In this document: positions 1 through 11,295 of the stretch, in pieces | How positions within the stretch are numbered: the first letter of the stretch is position 1 | Layout of the letters: each line of letters starts with the position of its first letter | From: Rhabdophis nuchalis | Taxonomy: Eukaryota; Chordata; Lepidosauria; Squamata; Natricidae | Length of the DNA: 64,000 nucleotides | Direction of reading: 5' to 3' | Assembly: GCA_039707465.1 (NCBI GenBank) | Contig: CM077645.1 | Location: 65,235,850 to 65,299,849 of the forward strand | Position numbers and translations under genes: made by a program | Notes under the pieces: generated by a model | Seen by the model: only the letters and a program-made list of their open reading frames with translations | Databases searched by the model: none | Told to the model about the DNA's origin: nothing

Positions 1-166
1 GGGTTTTAATTATATATTTTTAGCATAGGTAGATTTATTTAATTTTATTTTAAGTAATGTTTGTATTTTGTATATTGTTTTTAATTATGCCTGTGCACCG
101 CCCCGGGTCCCTGTGGGGAGAGGGTGCGGTTAATAAATCTTAATTTGAATTTTGAATTTGAATTAT
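1..166 (+). mobile_element. L2-clade LINE 3' tail, fragment
   Basis: The stretch ends in a module reading CACCGCCCCGGGTCC, then GTGGGGAGAGGGTGCGG and a run of TTAATAAATC/TTTGAATT. This closely matches the 3' end of the L2-like LINE at 25.3-28.2 kb (GCCGCCCTGGGTCC...GAGAAGGGCGGGGTATAAAT). The element is cut by the window edge, so its 5' extent is unknown. It is non-coding here. Confidence 0.75.
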
Positions 167-333
167 TGTGTCTTCTCTAGCCCTGTTCTTCCATTGTTCC
201 AACTCTCACTTTTTTTCTAGTTTCTAGCACTAGTTTTTCTAAAATAAAGTTTAAATTGTATAGTAAACTTCCTGAACTGGAAATTTGCAGATGAAACACC
301 TACATTTTACAGCAGTCGCCCCAGGTTAAGAAT

Positions 334-396
334 TAGATATGATATATATGATATGATATGATATGATATGATATGATATGATATGATATGATATAT
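334..396. repeat. (GATAT)n microsatellite
   Basis: About twelve near-perfect copies of GATAT. The rest of the stretch up to the MITE at 1329 holds a short (AG)n run at 659-683 and no recognisable gene. Confidence 0.9.
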
Positions 397-1328
397 GGCC
401 TTAGAGTATTCAGTTGAATAAGTGAGAAGATTCAGACTAAACAGAAAATGGCAAGAAACTCTGGCCCTTTTTTCTCTTCCTGATTTCTCCTTGACATGAT
501 CTGGGACTTTAGTAGTTCAGTTAAGCAAAAGAATTGCCCTCCTTCAGAATATCCAGTTCCATGCAGAAGTTGGAGAGAATGTGAAGCTAGTACTGCGAGC
601 AGTTTGAACTCGTTTGTATATTTAGCTAAATTCCTGAAGAAGGGAACAGCTGGACAGATGAGAGAGAGAGAGAGAGAGAGAGGGATTAAGATTGTGGAGT
701 GTCATACTCTGCGATTTTGTCCCTTATATCACCCCTGATTCCCACTGCTGTTCTATTTTTGGCAAAGATTGCATTAGCAGGGCTAATTCTTTGCCTTGGT
801 TTACTATAAGCAGACTGTGTGATTATTAAACATTTTTCCTATCAGTGGGACTTAGCTGCTCCAGAATTTTTAAAAAATGAAGGGACTGCCTTGATTAAGT
901 TTCTATTTCTTTAGAATCAGTAGCTTTCTCACGGCCTTCTCTATCTCTGCTTTCAAGCCTTTAGTCAGCTGTTTATAAGACAAGTGCAAGTTTAACTTCT
1001 TTTCTTCTTTCTTGTGTATTAAAGAGACAATTTTTCAACAGGCAAAAATAAACAATTTTGACTATTTCTCTTCCATGTATTATTGGCAAATGATGATAAT
1101 ATATTCCATTTTTCACACATCATTTTTTAATAAGAAAATAATATTTCAACGATAGGGTAGTATGGACAACTTTTTACAGATTAATAATTGGTGGCATAGT
1201 GCATACTTACATATATAATCTATTTATTAAATGTGATTTTTGTCAGAGGTCCAAACAAACTGTAAGGCACAGCATTAAGTTATGTGGTTGAGCAGGGTGA
1301 GCTTGTTTCAATCAGTATTCATATACAG

Positions 1329-1419
1329 CAGAGGTTCCCAAACTTGGCAACTTTAAGACTTGTGGACTTCAACAATTGAAGTCCTCAAGTCTTAAAGTTG
1401 CCAAGTTTGGGAACCTCTG
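1329..1419. mobile_element. Hairpin hAT-like MITE, 91 bp
   Basis: Both ends read CAGAGGTTCCCAAACTTGGC in inverted orientation, and the whole element is a fold-back with a tiny loop. It is bounded by an exact 8-bp target duplication ATATACAG (1321-1328 and 1420-1427), the signature of hAT transposition. It is the shortest of the hairpin family here and lacks the CCCAGAATTCCCCAGCCAGC core, so it looks like a deletion derivative. Confidence 0.85.
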
Positions 1420-1653
1420 ATATACAGTATATATGCTTCTGAGCTCATTGAGGGAAAATATGAGACCCATACATAAATGTTATGTTTTTAGTAGCACGCA
1501 ACTGTATTGTTTCTACAAAAAGGCTTTGATAAAAGCTGATCAAGATTTTCAATTATAGTACAGTAATTTATAATTGTCACCATTTTTCAAACTTGCAGTT
1601 AGTCCCTGCTTTTCCCCCCACGTTCGTGGCCAAATTTCACTGTTCATCTAATG

Positions 1654-2502
1654 CAGTGGTGTCCAAACCTTTTTCAAAGAGGGCCAGATTGGATGAAGTG
1701 AACATGGTGGAGGGCCGAACATTTTTCCGAACATTCTTTGAACCATTACAATTAAATGCAAATAAATTATTTTATGCCAAATTAATTGCAAATGACATAC
1801 TTTTCATTTCATAACATTGAGATCAACTGACAGCTGAGTTTTCACAACTTTCCTTTTTTTATTTATAGTCGCCATTTTATAAATTGGCCAGAAGGGGAAG
1901 GGTGAAGGGTGCAGTGCCAGAGTAAAAATGTGGCCCTTCTGGAAATACGTTTATGGCAGGTGTAAGCTGAGTTATTTGACACGGTCAGACTCTCTGGTAA
2001 CAGCTCACACACTTCCATCACTCCACAGCATCACAGATTCTGCTAGGCCAGGGCCCTACCTACCTCTGTCCAGCTCCCCACATCCCAGCCCATGAAATGG
2101 CGGTCTGTCTCACACCCCAAATACAGCAGTCCCGCGGAGGAGGTAGCTGGAGCTGAAGTCTCTGCTCGGCAGCTGGGAGGGGAAGAGAAATACACTTCAC
2201 GCTGGAAGCCTGGCCCTGACGTCACCGCCCTTTGTCGCTCCCAGCACGGCGCAGTCACGCATGCGCACTGTCCTCAAGCAGAAGACTGTCTGCCACAGAA
2301 GGGAGGGCCGTGCGACCAGGGATAACGTGCCGCAGTCAGGCATGCGCACTGCCCTCTGCCCTCAAGCAGAAGACTGTCTGCCACAGAAGGGAGGGCCGTG
2401 GGAGGGCCACATTTACACAGAGCAGGGAGGGCTGTTGGAGGGCCGTATTAAACTGACCCCCGGGCCGCAAATGGCCCCCGGGCCGGACTTTGGCCATGCC
2501 TG
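1654..2502. mobile_element. hAT-like non-autonomous element, 849 bp
   Basis: The left end is CAGTGGTGTCCAAACC and the right end is GGACTTTGGCCATGCCTG, a degenerate inverted pair. An exact 8-bp duplication ATCTAATG flanks it (1646-1653, 2503-2510). Internally there is an AT-rich half and a GC-rich half containing a direct duplication: the block with GCATGCGCACTG and CAGAAGACTGTCTGCCACAG occurs near 2259-2312 and again near 2340-2400. The small open frames here are by-products of this duplication. No transposase is visible. Confidence 0.82.
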
Positions 2503-2510
2503 ATCTAATG

Positions 2511-3990
2511 TGTTGCATATTTATCCCTTCAAATTAGAACACAAATTAGCTATGCATTCTCAATATTGTGGAACTTATGTGAGAGGTACTACAAATATGC
2601 TTCTGCCCAGGAATTTATAATAAAATAAAAAGATTGACATCCTCTCTTAGGCTCCACACTTTCAGACAAAGGGGAATTGAAGAGATTTTCTTCCTTTGTT
2701 CCAGGCTTAAATATTCATTGTTTTAGATACCTCAAGGCTGTTGAGCAAATGGTAAACAATGCAATTATTATGGAAATGATAGATGTTCCAGCGGAATACT
2801 CCTTAAAATCAAAATTCAGAAGTAGTTGCTAAGTTATCAGACTAAGTTCTGCCAGACCTTTGTGGAAACTTCTGGGTGACATCAACATTGCTTTTGTCAA
2901 CTCGTAAAGCATTTCCATGTGTCTTACAGAGTTGGCATGGGAGGGCATCTTTCGGAAACCTGATAGCTTTCTACCAATTGGATTTTTGATTATGTGCCTT
3001 ATTGTCATTACCGTGATAAACTCTTAGTGGCCATCTAGATTTTTTCCTCATGACAATCTATCCCTCATCTGGTCCTTCAGCAATTCTAATTGTGCCCTCA
3101 TCACCACTGTAAGGGAGTCTATCCTTCTTTACACAACTGACCCTTCATTATTTTGTCCATAGATCCTGTTTTATATCCATCAAACTATTTAAAGCAAGCG
3201 AAGCATCGTGACTCTTGCTATTTCAAATTCTCTTTCACTGCAGTGGGAAATATGAATAAAGACCATTTTTCATGGAGACTGCATCTGTGAGCCTTTATTT
3301 GTATGTAATGCAAATGGCCTAATCATGAATAAAACTAAATGGGAATGGTTCAGTAGTACAGCTATGCCGAGCTTTTAAAAAAGGTGCTTCACAATGCAGT
3401 GGAGTGTGAACAAAGCACTTAACTTCAATGTGTGCAATCATTATTAACAGCTGTGTTTTTCCAGTCAAGCTAGGTGACCATTTATATATATGCAGGGGGC
3501 AGTTGCAGTAGCCTTATAAAAGATGCTGATACTTTAAGCAGGGCTAATGGACAAAGCATCTAAAAGAGGTTTCTATCCTTATCATTCTCTCTCCTCTTCC
3601 CTGCACAGATGAAGATTGGGTTTAGAGCTTTTGAAAAGGTTTAAGCCTCACGGTCCTTTTGTATCTGCAAATGTCTAGGACAGACCCTTTGCATCATGCT
3701 ATCAGATTAGACCAATGTAACATTCCGGATGGAACTGTTCAGTTTATGAAAAAATTACCTCCACCAAACTTCGGCTCTGCTTCGATGTTTGTTTTGCTTT
3801 CGGCACTTTCAAGTCACTGTTGATTCCTGCCAATCGCCTGGCCAAGTCCTTGCAGTTTTCTTGGCAAGATATTTGGAAGTGCAGTAGCTTGCCATTACTT
3901 GCTTCCTAGGCTTGAGAGACAGCAGCTGGTCATCTGACGTTGTGTTTAAGGCAAGACTAGGCTCAGAATCTCATAGTTTTTAGCCTTATG
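2511..3990. other. No feature recognised
   Basis: AT-rich intronic or upstream sequence without long open frames, clear repeats or recognisable exons. By position it probably belongs to GRK5 intron 4 or an earlier intron. Confidence 0.5.
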
Positions 3991-3998
3991 TTTTAACC

Positions 3999-4226
3999 CA
4001 GTGGTAGTCAACCTGGTCCCTACCGCCCACTAGTGGCCGTTCCAGCTTTCATGGTGGGCGGTAGGGATTTTGTCTGATACTGAAGCACTTTCATTTTTTT
4101 AAAATTTAATTGACTTCCCTACTTTATAAATCACCATTATTGTGGAACCGGTCAGCAGTTAGAAAATTTTACTACTAACAGAGATACAAAAGTGGGCGGT
4201 AGGCATAAAAAGGTTGACTACCTCTG
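3999..4226. mobile_element. hAT-like MITE, 228 bp (GTAGTCAACC family, copy 1)
   Basis: Starts CAGTGGTAGTCAACCTGG and ends AGGTTGACTACCTCTG, an inverted terminal repeat of about 16 bp. It is flanked by exact 8-bp duplications TTTTAACC (3991-3998, 4227-4234). Two further copies of the same element lie at 10029-10254 and 55408-55633; all share the internal CCCACTAGTGG and TTCATGGTGGGCGGTAG segments. No coding capacity. Confidence 0.9.
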
Positions 4227-4331
4227 TTTTAACCACTGTACCAAACTAAATATTAGACCTATTTTGTTATATGTTGGCTAATTGTTTTCAGCTTATATAA
4301 GATATTGGGATCAACCTTTAAGGATCTAAAT

Positions 4332-4517
4332 CAGCGCCCACCACCTTTCGGGCACCAGAGACTGGTTCTGTGGAGACAGATTTTTCCATGGACTGGAAGG
4401 GGTGTGGTTTCGTGTGCTGCCTGCATCTCACAGATGGGCTTCGCTTATTTGCACGGCTTGGTTTCTGGCATATCATGGACCACTGCCTGTTCATGGACTG
4501 GGGATTGGGGTCCCTTG
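4332..4517. mobile_element. hAT-like MITE, 186 bp (GGGGTCCC family, copy 1)
   Basis: Bounded by ATCTAAAT (4324-4331) and ATCTAAAC (4518-4525), a 7 of 8 match. The ends are CAGCGCCCACC and GGGGTCCCTTG, degenerate versions of CAGGGGTCCCC. The same element occurs at 13502-13678; the two share phrases such as TTTTTCC-GGACT-GAAGGGG-GTGGTTT and TTTCTGGCAT. Open frames here are incidental. Confidence 0.75.
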
Positions 4518-4894
4518 ATCTAAACAACCTGGTACTGGGGGATACCTTCTCTGTACATTCCTCCCTATTGGAGATTCTCTGTCATCAAGGCCATATCTTT
4601 CCAGCGATCTACTATCACAATGAAGCTTCTTGGGTGAAAAGTGAAATGTTTTGTTGTTCTTCCTTCAAAGAAAAAAAATAGTCCAGTTGCTATGAAAAAG
4701 CACTTTTGAGACTCCCTGTTATTGGTTTCCTCCCCGCTATTTGCAGCTGAAACTTTTTGGTGGGTATTGTCAAATGAGACATAGCAGCCAACATATTGAA
4801 ATGTGGTCTTTCTGCCAGCATGTTCTCAGAGTTACTCAGACTGCAGAACTTTATTTTAGTAGACATCTGAAAAGAAACAATTAACAATTAGAAG

Positions 4895-5275
4895 AACCAT
4901 GGTGGCACAGTGATTGGAATGCAGTATTGCAATGCAGGCTAATGCTGTCGACTGTCAGCAGTTTAATTCTTACTGACTCAAGGTTGACTCGGTGTTAGGA
5001 TTCAAATAATGTAACAACTGGTTCTCTCCTCTAATGATATCTTCCAACAACTAGTTCACTAAACTGCTCAGAAAGTTAACAACCGGTTCTCCTGAAGTGG
5101 TGCGAACTGGCTGAATCCCACCACTGGGTTGACTTAGCCTTCCATCCTTCCAAGGTCAGTAAAATGAGGACCCAGATTGTTGGGGGAAATAAAGTGACTC
5201 TGTAAACTGGTTAAAAAGGGCTGTAAAGCACTGTGGAGTGGTATATAAGTCTTAAGTGTTCTTGCTCTTGTTATT
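4895..5275 (+). mobile_element. tRNA-derived SINE split by a MITE
   Basis: The head GGTGGCACAGTGATTGGAAT resembles a tRNA A box and is followed by CAGCAGTTTAATTCT, a degenerate B box. The body reads CCTTCCATCCTTCCAAGGTC and AATGAGGACCCAGATTG, and the 3' part GCACTGTGGAGTGGTATATA ends near a CTTGCTCTTG tail. It was interrupted at GGTTGACT by the 137-bp MITE at 4990-5126. Removing one target copy and the MITE restores a continuous SINE. Confidence 0.75.
4990..5126. mobile_element. hAT-like MITE, 137 bp (GGGATTCAAAT family, copy 1), nested
   Basis: The left end is CGGTGTTAGGATTCAAAT and the right end GAATCCCACCACTG. It is flanked by exact 8-bp duplications GGTTGACT (4982-4989, 5127-5134), which are part of the host SINE. 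It is nearly palindromic around AACCGGTTCTC-like blocks. A second copy of the same length lies at 16898-17034. Confidence 0.88.
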
Positions 5276-5849
5276 ACTGTGTCGTTTTTTTCGACAGTGT
5301 TTCCTTGAGTTACGGATCCTTTGTAATTCACCTCATTTAGGATTTATATAGTGGTTTATTCATTCTTTTACAACTCTGAAAAGAGAGCCAGTTTGTACTA
5401 TGGCTACAAACCAGGAGACTGTGAGTTTTACTCCCCCGCCCGTTGGGCATAAAAACTGGCTGGGTGACTTTGAGACAGTCACACTCTCTCAGCCCAACTT
5501 ACCTCTAAGATAGTTGTTGTGGTAAATATAGAAAAAGAAAGAAGCATTAGGTACATTTGTGCTATTTATAAAATAGAGATAACAATAAATAAATAATCAA
5601 TAAACTAAAGCTCTCTCTGGATAACAGGGTTGTAAAACATTTAGAAAGAAAGCAATGAAACTTCAAAAATGCAATCAATGTTAAGTTGCATAATGTGCTT
5701 TAATGTAAGCTACTAAAGTCAAGAATTTTTAAAAAAACAGGATAGGAAGTTTTAGAACTATTCCTGTAAAGGTCTTGTCCTGTTAGCAACTGCAGATGGG
5801 AAGTGCACAAAGTTTTGGTCAAGCTCCGTTTTTCCTCCTTCATATACAT

Positions 5850-6190
5850 AGAGCAGTGGCTCAGTGGCTAAGACGCTGAGCTTGTCGATCAGAAAGGTCA
5901 GCAGCTCAGTGGTTCGAAACCCTAGCACTGCGTAATGAAGTGAGCTCCTGTTACTTGTCCCAGCTTCTGCCAACCTAGCAGTTCGAAAGCATGCAAAAAT
6001 GCAAGTACAAAAATAGGGACCACCCTTGGGGGAAAGGAAACAGTGTTCCGTATGCCTTTGGCACTTAGTCATGCTGGCCACATGACCATGGAGACGTCTT
6101 CGGATAGCGCGGGCTCTTTAGCTTTCATTTTTAAATGAAATGAGATTAGCACTGCTCCCTAGAGTCTGGAACAATAAACCTTTACCTTTA
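5850..6190 (+). mobile_element. Sauria-type tRNA SINE (copy 1)
   Basis: The tRNA-like head GCAGTGGCTCAGTGGCTAAG and GTGGTTCGAAACCC (A and B boxes of a pol III promoter) is followed by CTTCTGCCAACCTAGCAGTT, GGCCACATGACCATGGAGAC and the closing repeat CCTTTACCTTTA. This architecture matches the Sauria SINE of squamates, whose 3' end is shared with Bov-B LINEs. A short TATACAT duplication flanks it. Confidence 0.88.
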
Positions 6191-6199
6191 TACATCCGC

Positions 6200-8790
6200 G
6201 AAAGTATCCATCCCATCTCTTTCCTTTCCCTCATACATCCCCACCATACATAACATCAAAAACGGAAGATAGATTAGTTAATGAAAAATGGACATATAAT
6301 GTTCTTCCCTTCCCCGTGATCCATGCAGTATACTGTGAAATTGGATACTTGTGCAGACCCCATCTGCTTCTAGTTAAGCCTTCGGTTCAGCTCCCTCTGG
6401 GGAGACTCTTGAGGTCAGTGCAATTTGAAGTAGACAAGTAGCAGCTCGGAAGGAAAGTGTTAAGCCCACACCTTCTGTTATGGCTTCTCCACTCTCATTA
6501 TGTTTAACTGAAGTGGCTTTTTTGGTACAGATCATAGTGTAAGGCATGTTTGTAATGTGTCATTTGGTCAGAAATCTATGGATGTCCTACAGCCAGAGGG
6601 ATTCGGTGGTTTTCTTGCTTGAAGACTGTGGGACCCACACTTGTACTTTCTCAGGAAAGTGGTTCCTTCTGCGGGTTTTGACAAGCAAAACATTTTCTTG
6701 TGCCATGGAATGTTTGTTTTCTAAATCTTGCATGGCTTAAAAGTAAATGGAATATAATTGCTGTGTTAAAAAGCTACTTGCAGAAATGCCCTCAGCCTGC
6801 TAGCCAAGTCTCTGCCTTTAAATTAAACTAGTATCAGTCAATTAGGCTAAAACTGGACTCCGTCCAAAACATCGCAAAGCATCACGGATTAAATATTCTA
6901 GCACAGCTGTTGTTTGTCCCCATATGTGGGGCTGAGGAGAAACAGACTATACCACTGCAAGTATGCAAAGCTTTTCCTGGAAAAACACAACCCCTTTCCA
7001 TGGGCTAGAAGCAGTGAGTGCGAGTGATACCACCTGAACGGATGAAATGATCAATGGAATTGCTCTTTCCCAAGAGTCTTGCTAGGAAAGCTGGAGTTTA
7101 CCTTACACCTCCAAAGCATTCTTTGTTTTCCTCTTCTTCCTCTTTCTTTCTTAGCTTTACTTTTAAGGGAAATACACTTAGAATATTTTCCATAGAATCT
7201 TTTTCACTCAAGGGACCTGTGTAAAAATTAAGCTGTCTGCCTAGATTGAAGAATTGAGTAAAACATTGCTATGTAATTACAGCACCCATTTATGGACATT
7301 TATGAGTAGATGTTATGAGCAATCTGTTGCTTTATGAGAACCAATTTTTCCCCTCTTTCATGCAAGAACGAGAGGTGAGCTGTGGTTTGGCACATTATTT
7401 TGTGATGCAGCATTGACGTTACTTCCTCTAATGGTAAAACTAATATAGAATTTCGTCTAATTATTAACATATTGGGATGCTTATCTATAGTCATTTAAAC
7501 TTCCTTTGAAGATTTTTATTTCAGAATAGGGGGAGAGATATAACAATCCGGATTTTAAAAAATCTTGTAATATCTTGTTTATAGATAAGTGGGGCCTGAG
7601 CAAAAAGTGACTACGGCTAGTGACCGTCATTTTTCTATGATTTCCCCCCCCAGATATTGACTTCTTCCTTCCTTCCTGCATTGCGCCCAAAGATGCAGTT
7701 GACAGGAAGGGGTTAACTCTACTTTTTGTTAGAAGGCAAGGCTTAAAGCTGCTTCTTGTTCTATGGAGGAAGTCTCTACTTAAGAAATGTTTCACCCAGC
7801 TCTAGCCCAAGGGCTAAGAACAGGGAGGTGGAGGGGGGTGATGATGATATAGTGAAAAAGCCCAAGTCCTCCCTAGCAGCCAGTTTCTGGATAAGCAGGA
7901 AATTGCATCAGGTAAACAATCAGGGAAGAAATAATGCTATAACAAAGGAGCCTGAAAGAAGAAACCACACCCAGCCAACACTTTTGTGACGCAAGTTACT
8001 ATTTATAAATAACCAGCAACTTCACTCTCTCATCCACTGGTGAGTGTTACTTAGCATGCTCTGACAACGTTACCTAGCATGGCAACGAAATGTCGGCAGT
8101 AAAACAACCAACCTCAGAGAACCAGATAATATCAACAATGATCCCAAAGAATAAGAGCCCACTTGTTGCCACCTATTTCTAATGTTGAACCGAAGTTGCT
8201 ATTACTGATCTTTTCAGAAATAATTTAGGAATGGGCAGATAAACTGCTTGATAAACTGGTTGACTCACCCTTGACAGGACGTTGCTTGCTTGCTGAAGGT
8301 CAGTGTTGGCCCTGATATAACTATTCTTCCAAGAAATGAAGAAGAGTCTTGAAAGCAGTAAAGAACACAACACAAAACACTAGCAATAACATTAGGGCTG
8401 AACTATTTCAACCATGACCACTAAAGCATTGGTCATCTGGCCTTGTGAACAACTCTTAGAAGTTCTGCTAGAATCCAAATCCCTAAAAATAACAAATTGA
8501 CAAACTTACCAGAAATGCTGAATTCATGGATTCATTTATGATTTGCTTACAATTTGCAGCCGTAGCTATGATTTGGGGAGTCTAATTGTTAGTGCTTCCC
8601 CTGCTGATATTTGAATCATAATCCAGAGCTAGCATTGTAGCAAACTTTTTTTTGGGGGGGGGGGAGAAGATATATGGGGATTAGCAAAGGGGATTTCCTA
8701 TTCTCAGCCACGAAGGAAGAGCAGATACATGATACAAAAGAAGGGCATTAATTCTTTGGTCAGTGCCTTCTCATGCCAAATTCTGTATCA
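6200..8790. other. No feature recognised
   Basis: Mixed-composition sequence with no ORF of note, no repeat I could name and no recognisable exon. A 12-nt G run sits near 8647-8661. Presumed intronic. Confidence 0.45.
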
Positions 8791-8798
8791 ACGCAATA

Positions 8799-8852
8799 TT
8801 TATATATTTATATTTATTCAATTTATACCCCGCCCTTCTCCATAATTTTAGA
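8799..8852 (-). mobile_element. L2-clade LINE 3' tail, minus strand fragment
   Basis: The complement reads GGAGAAGGGCGGGGTATAAA followed by AT-rich TAAATA repeats, the same terminal module as the L2-like LINE in intron 8. Only the last 50 or so bases remain. Confidence 0.7.
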
Positions 8853-8859
8853 AAGCAAT

Positions 8860-8972
8860 AATTTTAGAAAGCAGGAAATTAGAATTTAATTCTAAGGATG
8901 CCCTGCTGCCGCCTGCCACCCCGCCACAAGTGTGCCCTTCCTGGCCTGTGTGGTATACTGTGGCATTAGGTA

Positions 8973-9007
<35 letters not shown>

Positions 9008-9700
9008 GTATTAATGGCTTCCAACGCCGGAGAGGGCAGGCAAGGGAGGTTGCTGGGTTGCCGCCGCCTTTCATTGGGGGGGGGGTAGCGAGACGGGGCT
9101 TCTCTTGCTGTCCCTTTCCCTGCCCCATCGCTGGACATGGCATGACTTCCTGCCACTCACTTACCATCGATGCAATTTGCGGGTGGCAGGTAGGGAGAGG
9201 TTGGTTGGGGAAGGAAGGGTACCCAACTCCCAAGCCTACTAGCTTCTTCCTGGCAGCTCTTCTCTGCCTTTCAGTGTTGGCCATCAAAGATGAGGCTTTT
9301 GTGGGCAGAAGAGTTATGCTGCAATGGAGAAATGGACAATGGGGCAGCCAGCTTGAGGGAAGGAGTCTACTTTCTCCTCTTTCCCTGCTCCTCGTCTTTC
9401 CCTTGTGCCAGCCTCTCTATTGCAGCAGAGCATCGAGTTGGCAATCCCAGCTGCCTGACCCATAGGAGAATTGCAGGAGCTTTGCTGGATGCTTTTGCTG
9501 CACCTCTAGCAGCAATGGAACCCAGAGACATGGGGGTGGGGGGTGGGGGGTGGGGAGAGAAGGATTCCCAGTTGCTTGGATTATTGGAGCAAGCATCCAT
9601 TTAAGCAAGTGTCCAGCAAATGTGCATTGGGAAGGTTTCATCTGTTTACCTGGTACCTTTGAAATCTGAAATCTGACTATCAGCCATTCCTTTGTTTTTA
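8860..9700. other. Unidentified moderately GC-rich block with (CA)n and G-rich tract
   Basis: Contains a (CA)n microsatellite at 8975-9004 and a run of four G-tracts (GGGGGTGGGGGGTGGGGGGT, about 9534-9556) that could form a G-quadruplex. Several overlapping open frames on both strands exist but show no domain, and their length reflects GC content. I do not recognise the block. Confidence 0.4.
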
Positions 9701-10004
9701 CTTTCACACATACATATACCGGTACATGAGGATGTAAGGGGGCACTGCGGAAACAAAATAATCCTATGAATAGTGCCTAAGAAAGTTTCCTCTAATAAAG
9801 CGCCCTCTTTATAAACTGTCTCCTATAAAGATAAAACCTTAAACATGTCCCTCATAATAGTATGTCTGCAGCAGATCCCCTATAATAGTGTGTCATTCCT
9901 TGATGTTCTCAGCTACAGTGTCCTCATAACAATAAAGGACACATTACTGACAGTTCTTTCTTGCAGAAAAAATAGTACAGTGCCCCATCACGCTACATAC
10001 AAGG

Positions 10005-11010
10005 ATGTCAAACCAGAAAAGTCTAGTGCAGTGATGGTCAACTTGGTCCCTACCTCCCACTAGTGGGCGTTCCAGCTTTCATGGTGGGCAGTAGGGGTTT
10101 TGTCCGATACTGAAGCACTTTCCTTTTTTCAATTTAATTGACTTCCCTTCTTTATAAATCACCATTACTGTGGAACCGGTGGGCGGTTAGAAAATTTTAC
10201 TACTAACAGAGATACAAAAGTGGGCGGTAGGTATAGAAAGGTTGAGTATCCCTGGTCTAGCGTATGAACTTTCTTTTAAACTGGAAGTTGTAAAATATGC
10301 TGAGGAACATGGAAACAGAGCAACAGAGACATTTTGGGCCACTTCCAATTGAAAAAATGATAAGAGAAGAAACAGGTGGATCAGCTGCAAAAAGTAGAAG
10401 ATAAAAGTAAGCATAATTTTCGTGGGCTTGCTGCAAAGTGGCCACAGTTAGAGGTGGACATGAAAGAATGGCTCACACTTCACCAGAATAATGGCTTCTC
10501 AGTTTCTACAAAAATGGTAATATATGAAGTCAAACGCATTGCTGTAGACTAGAGAAAGGCATTCGGGATTTTACTGGATCACCATTGTGGTGCTACAAAT
10601 TTATGAGGCAACATGCTTTTGCTATGCGCACCAAAACTAGAATCACGCAAAAAATGCCAAAAGAATATGAATCTAAGATTCGGTCTTTTCATAAATTTGT
10701 AATAGGTGCTAGGAAGAAAAATAATTTTGAAATTGGCCAGATTGGAAATATGGGTGAAGTCCCATCTAATAAGACTGTTGATCTGAAATGTGCCAAAATC
10801 ATAACCATGAAAATCTCAGGACATGAGAAAACATATTACACAGTTGTGTTGTCCTGCTGGGCAGATGGCACCAAATTGCCACCCATGTTAATTTTCAAAA
10901 GGAAAACCTTTCCAAAAGAATCGATTCCACAAGGAGTTGATGTTCATGAGAAAGGATGGATGGACGAAGATGGAATGAGAGTACGGGTTGAAAAAGACAA
11001 TATAGTCTGG
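10005..11010 (+). pseudogene. Dead pogo/Tigger-type (Tc1-mariner) transposase
   Basis: An ATG at 10005 opens a frame that continues, after a hAT MITE at 10029-10254, as YELSFKLEVVKYAEEHGNRA, an N-terminal DNA-binding (CENP-B-like) start. Next comes KWPQLEVDMKEWLTLHQNN around 10435-10490, then a DDE region in the open frame from 10585 (KFVIGARKKNNFEIGQIGN, GHEKTYYTVVLSCWADGTKL, LPPMLIFKRKTFPKE, HEKGWMDEDGM). Pogo-family enzymes cut and paste DNA with a DD(E/D) triad. Here there are at least one in-frame stop (after KRIAVD, near 10550), frameshifts near 10330 and 10560, and a deletion around the first catalytic Asp, where the family's NADET-like motif reads NMGEVPSN. Similarity stops near 11010. 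No terminal repeats were identified. It is an old, inactive copy. Confidence 0.85.
10029..10254. mobile_element. hAT-like MITE, 226 bp (GTAGTCAACC family, copy 2), nested
   Basis: Starts CAGTGATGGTCAACTTGG and ends GGTTGAGTATCCCTG. It is flanked by GTCTAGTG (10021-10028) and GTCTAGCG (10255-10262), a 7 of 8 match. The target lies eight codons into the pogo transposase frame, so the MITE is younger than that transposon. Confidence 0.9.
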
Positions 11011-11257
11011 ATGACACTAAACCATAACTTTAAGGGTACAGATGCGGGCTGCAAAATCTGGACATCCACTATATGGTAGCCGAGAACTAGGATTTATAGG
11101 ACAACTTTGCTGCCATTTTAATGGTCATCCAAATTTTTGCTGCTCAGCTATGGTAGCTCAAAATATATGTTTTGTGTCTCTGTTTTTTTAGCTTGTTATG
11201 TGAACTTAACCACTATTGATTTAGTGTATTGTATCAACGCAATCAATTATTGTCAGA

Positions 11258-11295
11258 TAAAATGAAATGAAATGAAATGAAATGAAATAAAATAA
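11258..11295. repeat. (AAATG)n microsatellite
   Basis: Seven or so copies of AAATG/AAATA. From here to 12490 I see only AT-rich sequence without a recognisable feature. Confidence 0.8.

Noticed and set aside
8848..9707. Several overlapping ORFs on both strands around the (CA)n and G-rich block
   Set aside because: No domain, no splice context, and the frames on opposite strands overlap; length is explained by local GC content and the microsatellite.
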